Below, piece after piece: positions 1 through 10,740 of a DNA stretch of 64,000 nt (position 1 is the stretch's first letter; each line of letters begins with the position of its first letter). The position numbers were made by a program, and so were the translations under genes. The notes beneath the pieces were generated by a model, which was given only the letters and a program-made list of their open reading frames with translations, made no database searches and was not told where the DNA came from. Source of the stretch: Synanceia verrucosa (Eukaryota; Chordata; Actinopteri; Perciformes; Synanceiidae); contig CM056554.1 in the NCBI GenBank assembly GCA_029721515.1, forward strand, positions 23,561,488 to 23,625,487. Reading direction: 5' to 3'.

Positions 1-60
1 ATTTGAACTCGGTACCTTCTTGTGAGGCAACAGTGCTAACCACTACACCACCGTGCCGCC
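1..60 (-). mobile_element. tRNA-headed SINE, antisense head fragment
   Basis: Read on the minus strand this is the head of the SINE seen in full at 901-1274: GGCGGC, then GTGGTTAGCACTG (A-box-like), then GCCTCACA and a GAAGGTACC block. The window starts inside the element, so its tail, if present, lies outside. Confidence 0.7.
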
Positions 61-133
61 CCATCCCAATATTATTTAATATAATGATAAATTACATAAA
101 GGGGTGGAAAACACAGTAAGAAAATCAGAGCTT

Positions 134-405
134 TTAAAAAAGAAAATGCAAAGGGCAATAGGGAAAGCGGAAGAATGGATACTCAAGTGGGGGGTTTAAA
201 CTATCGGTGGCAAAATCACAGGTAATATGCTTTGCTAAGTGACAAAAACAAATTTCCCTGAAGTTATATGGGCAGGCACTGGAGCAGGTAAAGGAGGTCA
301 GGTTTCTGAGAATTATATTTGATGAAAAGCTCACTTGGAGGCAACATGTTGACAAAATAAGAAATAAATGCAAAAAGGTCAAAACTTGTTAAGATGTCTT
401 TCAGG
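134..405 (+). pseudogene. I-type LINE fragment, region after the reverse transcriptase core
   Basis: The plus strand reads, in shifting frames, AEEWILKWG, then LKLYGQALEQVKEVRFLRI, FDEKLTWRQHVDKI and RNKCKK. This is the segment just after the reverse transcriptase core of I/Jockey-type LINEs (pattern FLG-FD-LTW-HI-I-KCKK). The same segment occurs in its proper place in the copy at 1275-2933 (KMYGDPLERV, VLFDSRLT), so this piece comes from a separate copy. Frameshifts and stops make it dead. The minus-strand reading frame over it is a shadow. Confidence 0.7.
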
Positions 406-474
406 ACAAGACTGGAGACCTAGCAGAAGATCACTACTAAACATTTACAGGGCCCTCATGAGAGACCTGCTATA

Positions 475-861
475 ATGTCTGAGGAGGAGACAGCAGTTTC
501 CAACAGGGAGAAGGAAGAGATAATGGTTAAGGCTTTTGTAAAGGTGCATAGCTCAGAAAACTTGTCAGAAGAAGGGAAACAGAGAAGAAACAGAACTATG
601 GCACAGTATCCAGGGGTTTTAAACAACAGGGAAGATACAGCTGGTATGATAGATGAGCCATTTACCTTGGCAGAGATGATGAGAGCTATTAAGAGATCAC
701 AAACAAATTCTCCAGGGAAAGATCAGGTATGTTACAGCATGTTAAAGCATTTGGGGAAAGGAGCATTAGTGAAGGTGCTGCAGCTTTATAACACATAATG
801 GGAGGAGGGAAGGTTACTGGGAGCAAGGAAAGATGCAGTAGTGATCCCAATAAAAAAAACC
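475..861 (+). pseudogene. I-type LINE, N-terminal reverse transcriptase fragment
   Basis: An open frame of 107 aa (475-798) reads NREKEEIMVKAFVKVHSSEN, then RRNRTMAQYPGVLN, EPFTLAEMMRAIKRSQ and SPGKDQVCYSMLKHLG. Past a stop it continues as WEEGRLLGARKDAVVIPIKK. This is the linker and first fingers of a LINE reverse transcriptase (SPGKD...Y.ML..L, then W..A.V.PI.K). The usual NYRPI block should follow but is missing. A SINE begins about 40 bp downstream, and the catalytic part resumes after it. Stops and the missing block make it inactive. Confidence 0.75.
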
Positions 862-900
862 TGAGAAGGATCCATCCATACCCACATAAAATTACACAAG

Positions 901-1274
901 ATGGGTGGCAGTGGGGCGGCTAGCACTGTGGTTAGCACTGTTGCCTCACAGCAAGAAGGTACTGGGTTTGAATCCTGGGCCCGGGGCCTTTCTCCCCGGT
1001 GCCTTTCTCTTGCATGTTCTCCCCGTGTCTGTGTGGGTTCTCTCCAGGTACTCCGGCTTCCTCCCACCATCCAAAAACATGGGGATTAGGTTAATTGGCT
1101 AATTTAAATTGACCGTAGGTGTGAATGTGAGTGTGAGTGGCTGTCTGTCTCTATATGCCCTGCGATGAGGTGGCGACTTGTGCAGGGTGTACCCTGCCTT
1201 CCGCCCTAAGACAGCTGGGATAGGCTCCAGCCCCCCCGCGACCCTATGAGGATAAGCGGTAGATGATGGATGGG
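901..1274 (+). mobile_element. tRNA-headed SINE, near full length
   Basis: The head has an A-box-like GTGGTTAGCACTG and a B-box-like GGTTTGAATCC (965-975), the internal RNA polymerase III promoter of tRNA-derived SINEs. A body follows with CATGTTCTCCCCGTGTCTGT, ATCCAAAAACATGGGGATTA and TTAATTGGCTAATTTAAATT. The tail reads CAGCTGGGATAGGCTCCAGC, GCGACCCTATGAGGATAAGC and ends in GATGATGGATGG. The tail resembles the 3' ends of teleost LINEs, which would supply the copying enzyme. It lies inside an I-type LINE. Other pieces of the family are at 1-60, 24876-24912, 26660-26900, 46016-46056 and 46846-46915. Confidence 0.8.
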
Positions 1275-2933
1275 TGTTGGTGGGAGGGTTTTCAATTGGA
1301 TAAAGGATTTTCTATTTGGAAGGAAAATTCAAGTACGTATTGGATCAGAAATATCAAATCAGTATATGGTTGGAAATCGTACACCTCAAGGGAGTGTAAG
1401 AAGCCCACTACTCTTTATCATCATGATAAATGATGTCTTCTCAAAAGTGCCAGCAGATATAAGCAGATCACTTTTTGCAGATGATGGGGCCTTGTGGAAA
1501 AGAGGAAGGAACATGGAACACTCTATAAGGAAAGTTCAAGATGCAATCGGCGAAGTGGTGGAGTGGGGGTATGAATGGAGGTGCAGGTATTTTTTTTTAC
1601 CAGGAAAAGAATTAGGGGAGATCTGAAGTTGAAGATGTATGGGGATCCTTTAGAAAGGGTTGGATGATTTAAATTTCTGGGAGTTCTTTTTGATTCACGG
1701 CTAACATGAGCAGAGCATATCAGAAGAATTGAAGAAAAGTGCAAAAAAAAAACCACTCATAAATGTTATGAGGTGTATGATTGGAAGGGCATGGGGTGCA
1801 AGCTGTTCAGCATTGAAGAAGCTGTATGTAGCATTGATGTGATCAGTGATTGATTATGGCAGTGTGGCTTATGGGTCAGCAGCTAAGTCTCTTTGCAATA
1901 AATTAGATGTGATTCAGGCACAGGCTCTGAGAGTGTGTAGTGGGCAATGAAGACTTCACCAGTTCCTGAATTACAGGTAGAATTGTGTGAAATGCCTCTA
2001 GGAATCAGGAGATAGCAAACTACTGGGCCAATTTGCAGGGGCACAAAGATTCTCATCCCACGAAAGGAGTCTTGCAGGAGTGCTGGGAGGATGGGAGGAG
2101 CCAGAGATAAAACTTTGCCAGAGAAGCGAATAAAATAGGAGTATTAAGTAACAAAAGGAGTATTAAGTTTGAATTTGGAGTATTAAGTTTGAAAATAAGT
2201 CCTACAGTAGTTTATCCAGAGGTGGCTCCATGGATGCTTGTGTGGCCTGAGGATGACTGGTATTTGTTAGAGGCTAAAAGAAAGGAAATGGGTATGATTG
2301 ATTTGGTGAGTGTGTTTAAGTGTCATGTATTGACAGAATATAGTGATTTTATACGTATTGTATATACACAGATGATGCTAAACAACCTGAAACAGGAGTG
2401 ACAGGATTTGGGGTGGCAGTACCAGCAAAAGGAATTGGGATTAATAGAAGAACTGGTTAATTGGTTAGGAGTATACACAGTGAAAAGGGTGGCAGTGCTG
2501 GTTGCGTTATGGTGGGTGGAGAGAGCTGGTCTGGATAAGGCATTGGTATGTTCAAAGTCAGACTCATCTGCAGTGCTAGCAAGCTTAAAGTCATTTCATT
2601 CAAACAGCCATCAAGACAAACTGTATTCAGTCCTTCAGTCAGTTACAAGGATAGCTCATCGAGGAGGTCAGGTAAAATTCTTATGGGTTCCAGCGCATAC
2701 AGGGGTGAGGGGGAATGAGAGGGCAGATGAGTTGGCTAAGAGAGCTTTAATGAAAGGAAGTGTAGACATACAGCTCAGGATCAGCAAAGCAGAAGTTAAA
2801 GGTGTAGTCTGGGAAAAGACCAATGAAATGTGGCAAGAAAGGTGGGATGGTGAGGAGAAAGGGAGACATCTTTACCAAATTCAAAAGAGTGTTAGAGAGG
2901 ATGAGCAGTGGACACAGTAAAGAGGAGATTGTA
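1275..2933 (+). pseudogene. I-type LINE, reverse transcriptase core through RNase H, decayed
   Basis: The frame at 1270-1626 carries the reverse transcriptase palm: FNWIKDFLFGRKIQVRIG, then NRTPQGSVRSPLLFIIMIND and SLFADDGALWKRG, where FADD is the catalytic motif. It continues through frameshifts: FKFLGVLFDSRLT, RSVIDYGSVAYGSAA-like residues and RVCSG. From 2408 to 2920 an RNase H domain reads SDSSAVLASLKSFHSNS, VKFLWVPAHTGVRGNERADE and LAKRALMKG. The RNase H catalytic Glu block reads VKRVA where the family has an acidic residue. RNase H after the reverse transcriptase places it in the I group of LINEs. Several stops and shifts make it dead. Confidence 0.8.
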
Positions 2934-2997
2934 TTGATAAGATTAAGGTTAACTAAATAAAACACTGAAACTGATAGGGAAGCATCAGACAGGCCTA

Positions 2998-3952
2998 TGT
3001 GCCAACCACCTTTAAAACAACAGAAGAAGAGGAAGAGGAAGAAGAAGAAACAGACATATATTGAGGACTTTTCCACCTACGTCCAGGTTTATACAGATGC
3101 CTCAAAGAGCTCAGATAAGGCAGGAGCAGCTTTTATTGTCCCAGAGTTTAATGTCACAGTGGGGAGGTGGATCAGTGGAGAAGTGTCAGTTTATACCGCA
3201 GAAATGATCGCAATACTGTTGGCAGTACAGTGAGTTGAGGAGACATGACCATTAATAATAGTTATATGCTCTAATTCCAGCTCAGCATTAATCACTTTAC
3301 AGGACAGTCAGTCACACAGCAGACCAGACATACTGTTTGAAGTGCAGCAAATGTTATACAGAATTCAGATGATGGGTCTGACAGTGATTTTTGTATGAAT
3401 ACCAGCACACACTGGGCTCAGAGGAAATGAGATGGCAGATAAGGCAGCAAAGGAGACAGCAGGAAAGACATCCATCGATTTGACGGTTACTGTCACTAAA
3501 TCTGAAACTAAGAGCATCATCAAACAAAGACTGAGGGAAAGGTGGCAAAAACAATGGGAGGAAGAGAGGATGGGACGATGGTTTTACAAAATACAAAGGA
3601 AAGTAGGAGAAATGAGAAGAGCAGGAATGAACAGAAGAGAAGAAACAATAATATCAAGGCTCAGGTTTGGACATACTGCACTTAACAGTACACTATTCAA
3701 AACACCAGACAGGGAACTGTGACTACTGTGGCCAAGAAGAGACAATAGAGCACATAATACTTCAATGTCAGAAATATGAGAGAGAAAGACAGAGTTTAAT
3801 TACACATCTCAGGAACATTAAAATACCACTGGATATCAGAGTCATTCTACAACAGAGCTCAGGGCACAAGAGTTACAAATTTATATTCCAGTTCCTTAAA
3901 GCAACGATAGATAGAATATATCTATCGTCCAGCAGCAGGCTGTTCCTCTGAG
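2998..3952 (+). pseudogene. I-type LINE, second copy: RNase H and C-terminal zinc knuckle
   Basis: A second, related C-terminal half. It begins VQVYTDASKSSDKAGAAF (first RNase H Asp) and YTAEMIAILLAVQ (catalytic Glu), passes in-frame stops, then gives CSNSSSALITLQ, IPAHTGLRGNEMADKAAKE (His and final Asp) and RLRERWQKQWEEE. After a frameshift near 3700 it gives CDYCGQEETIEHIILQCQKY, a Cys-Cys-His-Cys knuckle typical of the C-terminus of these LINEs. The RNase H residues survive here, unlike in the upstream copy. Purine-rich sequence at 3015-3055 forms the join. Confidence 0.8.
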
Positions 3953-4402
3953 AGCACCGAGGTTCAGGTCAGTGTTCAGGACTTTAATGGCATCATAACA
4001 AAAGTAAAGACACGAGGAAGAGTCAAGCTGATTCAACAAGTTGTTTTCTTCAGGCGTTTCACGAGTTTAACATAAAACTTGGGAAAATATCGTCCAGTTT
4101 GTTGTCTGACTCTCAAATGCGCAGTAGCATGAGTAACAGCCCCACGGTCAACATGTAGGCTCAATCCCAAACCGTCCCATACACGCTCGCCCTCTGTTTG
4201 CGCGCTCTCGCGGAGGCTCCTCCATGTTAAGGGTCGTCTCAAAGCACGTATGGCGGAGGGTGAGTGGACCGTTGAGCCCGTTGAGACCTACTGAGTCTTC
4301 TCCAAGGCCCACGTACAACGGCGTTAGCAGGAAGTGTGACGGCAAAACATGGAGAAGCAACATACAAATTAAAGTGCCGCATAAGTCCAATATGTCCCTC
4401 AC
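3953..4402. other. Unassigned flank of the long-TIR element
   Basis: No reliable gene. Around 4160-4330 the sequence is richer in CpG than its surroundings. The short reading frames here have no recognisable domain. Confidence 0.4.
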
Positions 4403-4633
4403 CATAGACTTATATACAGAGACATAGCATTGAGTAGGTTGGCCTGTTGCTGCGATACATCAGTATGTCCGCCATATTGGATGTGGCACATCTGCCTTGT
4501 AAACTAAGGTAAGGAAAAGACTCGAACTTCATAACTCGCCTTTACACACAGTGATTTAAGTTAATGTCTTTTATTCACCCCTTCACACTCACTCTCCAAT
4601 ATATTTGGGAAACAAATAAGCATCGAAGACAAC
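4403..4633 (+). repeat. Long TIR, left arm, outer part
   Basis: This is the reverse complement of 13757-13988. It ends exactly at the hAT target duplication AAGACAAC, and the arm resumes at 9757. Confidence 0.75.
4626..4633 (+). repeat. hAT target-site duplication, left
   Basis: AAGACAAC, repeated exactly at 9749-9756. Eight base pairs is the duplication length made by hAT transposases. Confidence 0.85.
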
Positions 4634-7600
4634 CAGTGGCGTATCCAGGAATTTTTTACTGGGGTGGCCAAGAGGGGACACACAGCTAGTGTGGGGGTGG
4701 CCCAGGGCAAACCTCCGACGGGGGGCGGGGGGTTCCATCATAACGTCCAACCTCTCTCCCATGATTTCCTCTCTCATGTCAAATAAAGGTGTCTATTCTC
4801 ATAAAAAAGTCTCTTCTTAAAAGTCATTTTTAAAATTCTATTTCCTCCTATCACAGTCCTCAGGTATGTCTGCTTATTTGAAGTATGTTTAGTCTGTAAT
4901 AAATGTTCAGGGTTAGGGTACAAATTGTCTAAGAGCCATTTCCTTGTAGTAGATTAGAGTCCTTATCTCTTCAAAAATTGGATTAGAGTAGCAAAATTTA
5001 ACTGCTCTTAACTCATTTTATAGAATCCCATAGAATAATCTGTGTCACCTGTATTTTAACCTGTTTGCTCCACCAATTGAGGTGCCATCTTGTGGTTGCA
5101 TGAAAACATAGCATTCAGGCAACAGAACAGAAAATAAATAGCTTATTCATGTTCCTGATAAAGGTATAAATTAATACATTGGTCTTGATACAGCATACAT
5201 TAATATGTTTATTTAAATCACAGAGAAAAGACTTTTTTTTTAACTTATTGTCAATGTACATAACAATTGAAATCTCAACCGTAATCAGAGTATATATTAC
5301 AAATTATTCAAACCAAACAAACCCTAACTACAAAAACACAAGACCATTAGACAGATTCTCTGTTCATCCATCTTACATCAGATGAATTCTCCTGTTTTGG
5401 TGAATGGTGGCAAAAAGTTTAATAAACTTGTCCATGTCAAGGGACTTTGCTCTTCTGTTTTCAATGCTGAGAACACCCAAGTTGCTCAGTCTGTCATCTG
5501 TCATTGTTGTACGCAAATGTGTCTTGATAAGTTTGAGAGCTGAAAAGCTACGCTCACATGCTGCACTGCTTACTGGGAGGGCTATGGCTATCTTGCACAG
5601 ACGAAAAAGCTCATGAAAAACATCTTTATGTGGTTCAAGGAATACTGCAAGTTCCACAATTCCAGACAAGTTTCCTTTGCAAAAGCCTCCTTGTCTGGTG
5701 GAGTTCATGTCTGAGATCTTCAGAGTCACTTTCATAAATTTCTCCCAGGCGAAAGACTGCTTGCTCCTCAAGGAAACGTGCTTTTGGGGTCTAAAGCTTG
5801 TATCCCTCTCATTATTTTGCAATTGTCTTTGGAGAAGCGCCTGTCTAACTCTCCGAGCATGGTGTCCACAATGGGGTAGAAGATTGTCCTCCTAAAGGAA
5901 TCCTTGTCACCACTGTTACATGTGCGTTGACCCAATGTAGAGGTTATGACAGATTCACTAAGTCTGGAATTAACGTTCTGAGACCTCTTTTTCTTTGCAT
6001 TTTCAATGGCAATGTTGCACTTTGTGGCCGTGTCTACAATACCGTTCCACAGACTGTCAACAAATGTTTCACCTCTGTACTCCTGAAATGAGTCTTTGAG
6101 TGCACTTATTAAATCCGCTGCCATGCCAAGGTCAAGTGAAGGAGATTGGAGGGTATCAGACAGCACCTTTGCATCCCCAAGAAGCCGTCGAAAGGTTGCA
6201 AGGAGACTGACAAAACTTAGGTCTAGCTGAGTCAGCAAACCTTGAGCATCTACAGATCTTTCCCCACTATTTTCTGCAGCAATGTCGTGCAGAACAGAAA
6301 GTACAGCAGGTAATCTGTCCATTAGATTTTTGCAGGCCAAGTGTCTACATGCCCATCTTGTGTCACTGAGCTTCTGCAACTCCCTTGGCTGACCTTCATA
6401 CATTTCTTTTTGGACATCCAGCCACTTCTGGTGAACATAGGACCCAGACATGAACACATAGAGCTTCTGTTGTAGTGCAAAAAAGCAATCAGCCTCTGGG
6501 ACTGCCCACAGAATCAACAAGGACCAAGTTCAGGCAATGTGCATTACAGTGTACATAAACTGCATGTTTTGCGTGGGTCTTTATTCTGGCTGCCACTCCA
6601 GAGTTTTTCCCACTCATAACTGATGCTCCGTCATAACCTTGTCCAACAAGATTTGATCTGTACTCAAGTCCATACCTTTCCAAAGAGTTGATGATTTTGT
6701 CTTTGAGTCCTTCTGCATCCAATCGTGTAGCTTGTTGAAAATCCAGAAAACTTTCGTGCACTACCCCATTGTAGTAATACCGAAGTACCAGTGAGAGCTG
6801 CTCCTTCTTTTTCAGGTCCTTGGTTTCATCTGCTATCACAGAAAACACTTCACTTTCTTTCACTTCCTGAATTATTTCCTCACGGACCACATTTGCCAAG
6901 CATGTTAAAATTTCATTTTGTATGACTACGCTGGTGTACTTGGCATTTTGCTTTCCCTTCATTTTTTTCTGTACCACTGGGTCATGCTTTGTAATCATTT
7001 CCAAAATTTCTAAAAAGTTACCTCTGTTAACTGCCTCTTGTGTCTCGCGGTGACCTCGTTGCGCAATGTTTTGTGTTGCAGTCAAAAGAAGTACTTCAGC
7101 CACTGTTTTAATATATTTTCGATTCTCTTCAACTTTCTTGTTGTAAGCTTCATCAAGGACATCACGTAGTGAAGAATCCATTAGTATTGCCTTCTTGTGC
7201 TCACCCCATGCAAACATGGCATTGACATGACCTTCTGACTTCTCATGTACTTTAAGTCCACTATCTTTGTACATTGCCTTTTTCCAATGAGAGAATCCCA
7301 ATTGTGATGTGAATACAGATGCTGGGGTGTTTGGCAAAGAGAAGTGTCGACATGCAAAACAGTAGGCAGCATTTTGGCTTTGAGAGTACTCAAGCCATGG
7401 GTGTTGTTTATACCATTCACTGTTAAAGGACCTCTTCCTGTTGCCTTGCATGGTTCGTGGAAATACTTTCAGTTGAGGCTGTGCAGGACCTGCTGCTCTG
7501 GCCTGGGAAATGTCTGTAAATTATAAATAATCATGATCAGTCCCCACTTCAGTTTTCATGAAGTTCCATTCCGAATTTGTGATCAGCATTACAACATCCA

Positions 7601-9748
7601 TGTTATTTAAACAGAAAGCACTCATAATGTTGTGTAAACTGAGAGTTAAAAGTGTCACATCATCCCGTGAGGTCCAGGTGGGGCAGCATGTAGTGCAAGA
7701 TGAGGAGCATCTCTGTCATTGGTGTCATCATCACCCACTGACATGCCCTCTGAATCACTTTGCTCAATAGATGAAGTACCTGAAGGTGTAAAAACAATAA
7801 ACATTACACCTATAGACTGTATGTGGACAGATGAGTGTTAGACATTTTCCTTTGTCTTTTCAATTAATAACCCAGTCAGTCTTTATTTGTATAATACCAA
7901 ATGACAACAAAAGTCATCTCAAGGCACTTCATGCCAGAGCAAGTTCTAAACTGAACTATTCAAGTTTTAATGTGTTGGTGTGCTGTGTACGAGCAAATTA
8001 ATAGATTACACTTTGGGCAATATTGGACAGTTCTTTTCAAATGAAATCAATTATAAGAATACATTAAAACTTCAGGTGACTGTTCGTGAATTATATATTT
8101 GGACATAACAGAACTTGATATACCATGATGCTTGGCAGGTGAAGCTCCAGACACTGCTGGATCCTCCTCTGGGTCTGGCTGCTCTGCTGTCAGAATTCAC
8201 AGATATATAAAAAAAATATGAGACATCAATGGGCTGGAGGTTCTGCCACACACATATATTTTAATATATTTTACACTCACACAATCATACAAACATGGGC
8301 CTACGTGTGTGTGTGTGTGTGTGTGCATGCGTGCATGTATGTATTGTGCACATTTTATTATTGTCCTGTCTTTTAAAACAGTTTTAACTGCGGATGTTTC
8401 AGACAGTTGTAATTGTATAACTGGAGTGACAAACAGCTTAAATGCAAGCCTAATTCCAACAATGACGTACCATCCTGTGCAGGGGGAGTTGACTGCGCTT
8501 GCTCACTACTGCTGCACCTAGGCTGCTGATGACGTGACTTGTTACTGCTGCTGGTAGAAGCTGTGGCTGACTCTGACTCTTTTCTTTTTTTGAAGAAGTT
8601 CTGAAGGTCTCCTTTTCTCTTCATAACTATCCTCTTAACATCCGTGGGGACAATGTAATTCAATGACTCAATCAATCAGTTAGTCAATTAACTTTGTAGT
8701 AGGTGAATACCCACAAACATCAGGCAGGATCATAGTCAATTTGGGTTACAATCAATGTGCAAAAAGTACAGGTCATAAGAAAATAGTAAACAAAATGACT
8801 ACTTATATCCAATACATAGGTTTATTTTTACACGCCTACAACTCTTAAAATTCACTTTACACAACACATATTGCATCTCAAGCATTTGTGGCCTGTTTGA
8901 ACGTCTAGAATTATGTAAACTGTGAATGAATTTATTGCTACAAACAAAAAGGATTTATCTCCAAGAGAAAAAAGTCTTCAACCAGCCCTTAAATCATGGA
9001 ACATATGCTATAAATAAATCACAGCTGGTTCTATCTGTCACTATAATTTGACACATTGGTTGGTAAAAAGAAATTAGCTTCACTGAACACAGATCTACAA
9101 AGGACACTTCAAGTCTTCAGTCCAGAAAATAGTGTTTCATATTTCATGGTGGTATCCAAATAAAAGGCTAATTGAAAAACTGAACACTGAGCTAGCTAGT
9201 GCAGTGTAGTTTGTCTTTTAGCTGCTACTTAATGATGGATAAAGTTTTACATATTCAGAGAGAGGGAACTACAATATAACTAAACATTAAATTACCATAC
9301 CTCTCAATCGACAGACGTTTTTAATCCAGTTGCTGAAATCAAGTGTGTCTGTCAATGTCCTCCGGTTTCACGGACCAGCAGTAGCTAAGTGGTGCATGGG
9401 GGGGGCACCGTGGACGTGGCTCGGTGCTCTGCCTCTCTCCGTGGCTTGTGTGTGCGCGCTGTGCAGAGCAGGCGGCACGCGGCAGGCTGGCAGCAGCGGC
9501 GGTAAATTCATCATCCAGGATTTTTGGGTTATATTGAACAGATAATCTTTGTTTTTTTATTGTGAAAGAAGTTGTAAATTGTGACTACAATGACTCTTTT
9601 GCATTCAAAGCTGGCACCGTTTGGGTCTACTTCCTGTGTTGACAAACTTGACCAACTTCCTGTCAGAGCTGGGGTGGCCACAGGGGTGGCCAATGAGATT
9701 TAAGGGGTGGCCCTGGCCACCCCAGGCCACCCCCTAAAATCGCCAGTG
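4634..9748 (-). mobile_element. hAT transposon, 5.1 kb, with TIRs and 8-bp target duplication
   Basis: The ends are CAGTGGCG (4634) and, on the other strand, CACTGGCG (9748), with one mismatch. Subterminal GGGGTGGCC-type repeats occur on both sides. The duplicated 8-bp target AAGACAAC flanks it, and removing the element restores the left arm of the surrounding inverted repeat. It carries one multi-exon transposase gene on the minus strand. Both ends are intact but the transposase has frameshifts, so the copy is unlikely to move itself. Confidence 0.85.
5373..8675 (-). pseudogene. hAT transposase, zinc-finger (ZMYM/TTF) type, several exons, frameshifted
   Basis: A short first exon starts near 8624 (MKRKGDLQNFFKKRKES, the usual hAT N-terminus) and ends at a GTACGT donor near 8472. 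Small exons follow near 8126-8191 and 7683-7775. The main exon (from about 7516) begins with PAQPQLKVFPRT and NSEWYKQHPWLEY, then a TTF-like zinc finger (AYCFACRHF, KVHEKSEGHVNA). A DUF4371 region has VFSVIADETKD, GQGYDGASVMSG and VHCNAHCLNLVL, and the C-terminal dimerisation domain has LPVSSAACERSFSALKLIK. The DNA-binding, catalytic (Asp, Asp, Glu) and dimer regions are all present. Frame changes near 6510, 5770 and 5660 break the protein, so it is a recent but dead copy. Confidence 0.85.
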
Positions 9749-9756
9749 AAGACAAC
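9749..9756 (+). repeat. hAT target-site duplication, right
   Basis: AAGACAAC, identical to 4626-4633, directly after the right TIR CGCCAGTG. Confidence 0.85.
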
Positions 9757-9940
9757 GTATGTAAATTTTTTAATATGATTATTATAGTTTACTCCTTGTA
9801 TGTTTACGACATAGGTAAGCACCAAATCAACGTATGTATTTTGTTTCTTTTCGTTTTAATGAAAGTGACACTGTTATTCTGATGATATATATTGAAATAT
9901 TAATATTAAACATATGTGTTTATGATAACAAGATCCTGAA
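9757..9940 (+). repeat. Long TIR, left arm, inner part
   Basis: This is the reverse complement of 13572-13756. Landmarks are GTTTACTCCTTGTATGTTTA, GGTAAGCACCAAATCAA and TGTGTTTATGATAACAAGA. Similarity stops just after CCTGAA on both sides. Confidence 0.75.
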
Positions 9941-10173
9941 ACGTAGATGTGACCGGTGTTTCTTTCTGTTCCCTCTTCTAAGGTTATACAGAAAGGACGA
10001 CGAAAGCCTTTATACTGCTTAACATAACCTGAGTCTTCTTTATTCAACCAGCAGCTGAAACACTTCACTCAGCTCTAGTGCTCTTCACTTCTGCTCTGTG
10101 TCACACTCTAAACAGCTAAACAGCCCCTGGAACAACATGACTAGGAAGAACAATTCTATCATTCCAACCAATG

Positions 10174-10737
10174 GGTTTTCTGAATAAAGAGCATGAACGT
10201 TTGCATTTAACTGATTTTGATAAATAATTTTAATATTCGGTGACTGATGAACATATTTCAACACCAATATCTGCACTGTGTACTCTTTACATTCTCTAAA
10301 CTGGCTCATAACTTCTTTAAATCTCTACTGATGACATCAGTTGTGCAGAATTGTGGTGTTGCGGATCAGCCCGATCCAGATCTGAGTAGGTTGAAACTGT
10401 TCCGTTTTTTATTTTTCTCTTGGATATTTTGCTTGCAGCAAAACAAGATTGTGTCTAGTGTTTTTTTTTTCTGTACCAGCACTGCACAGGTTGTTAGTAA
10501 AAGAGGAAAACTATCCTATTTTGTAGGGAGCAAAAGTAAAAAGTCATCATAAAATAAATAAATAATAATAAATAATAAGTAAAATCCAGATACTTTAAAA
10601 AAAATACTTAACTTCCCATCTCTGGTACGTGTTCATCAATGCAGATATATGGAACTAAATATGTTCATCGGCCACTGAATATCAAAATGATTTATGAAAA
10701 TCAATTAAATGCAAACATTCATGCTCTTTATTCATAA
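10174..10737. mobile_element. Palindromic MITE with about 100-bp inverted arms
   Basis: The left arm (10174-10279) and right arm (about 10635-10737) are inverted copies. They share GAATAAAGAGCATGAA, GTTTGCATTTAA and GATGAACATATTT. The 350-bp centre has no open frame of note. It lies between the long TIR arms, upstream of the L2 LINE tail. Target duplications are not obvious. Confidence 0.6.
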
Positions 10738-10740
10738 AAT

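Noticed and set aside
901..1274. A tRNA gene at the SINE head
   Set aside because: Only the A and B box patterns are tRNA-like; no cloverleaf was found, and the body and tail are those of a SINE.
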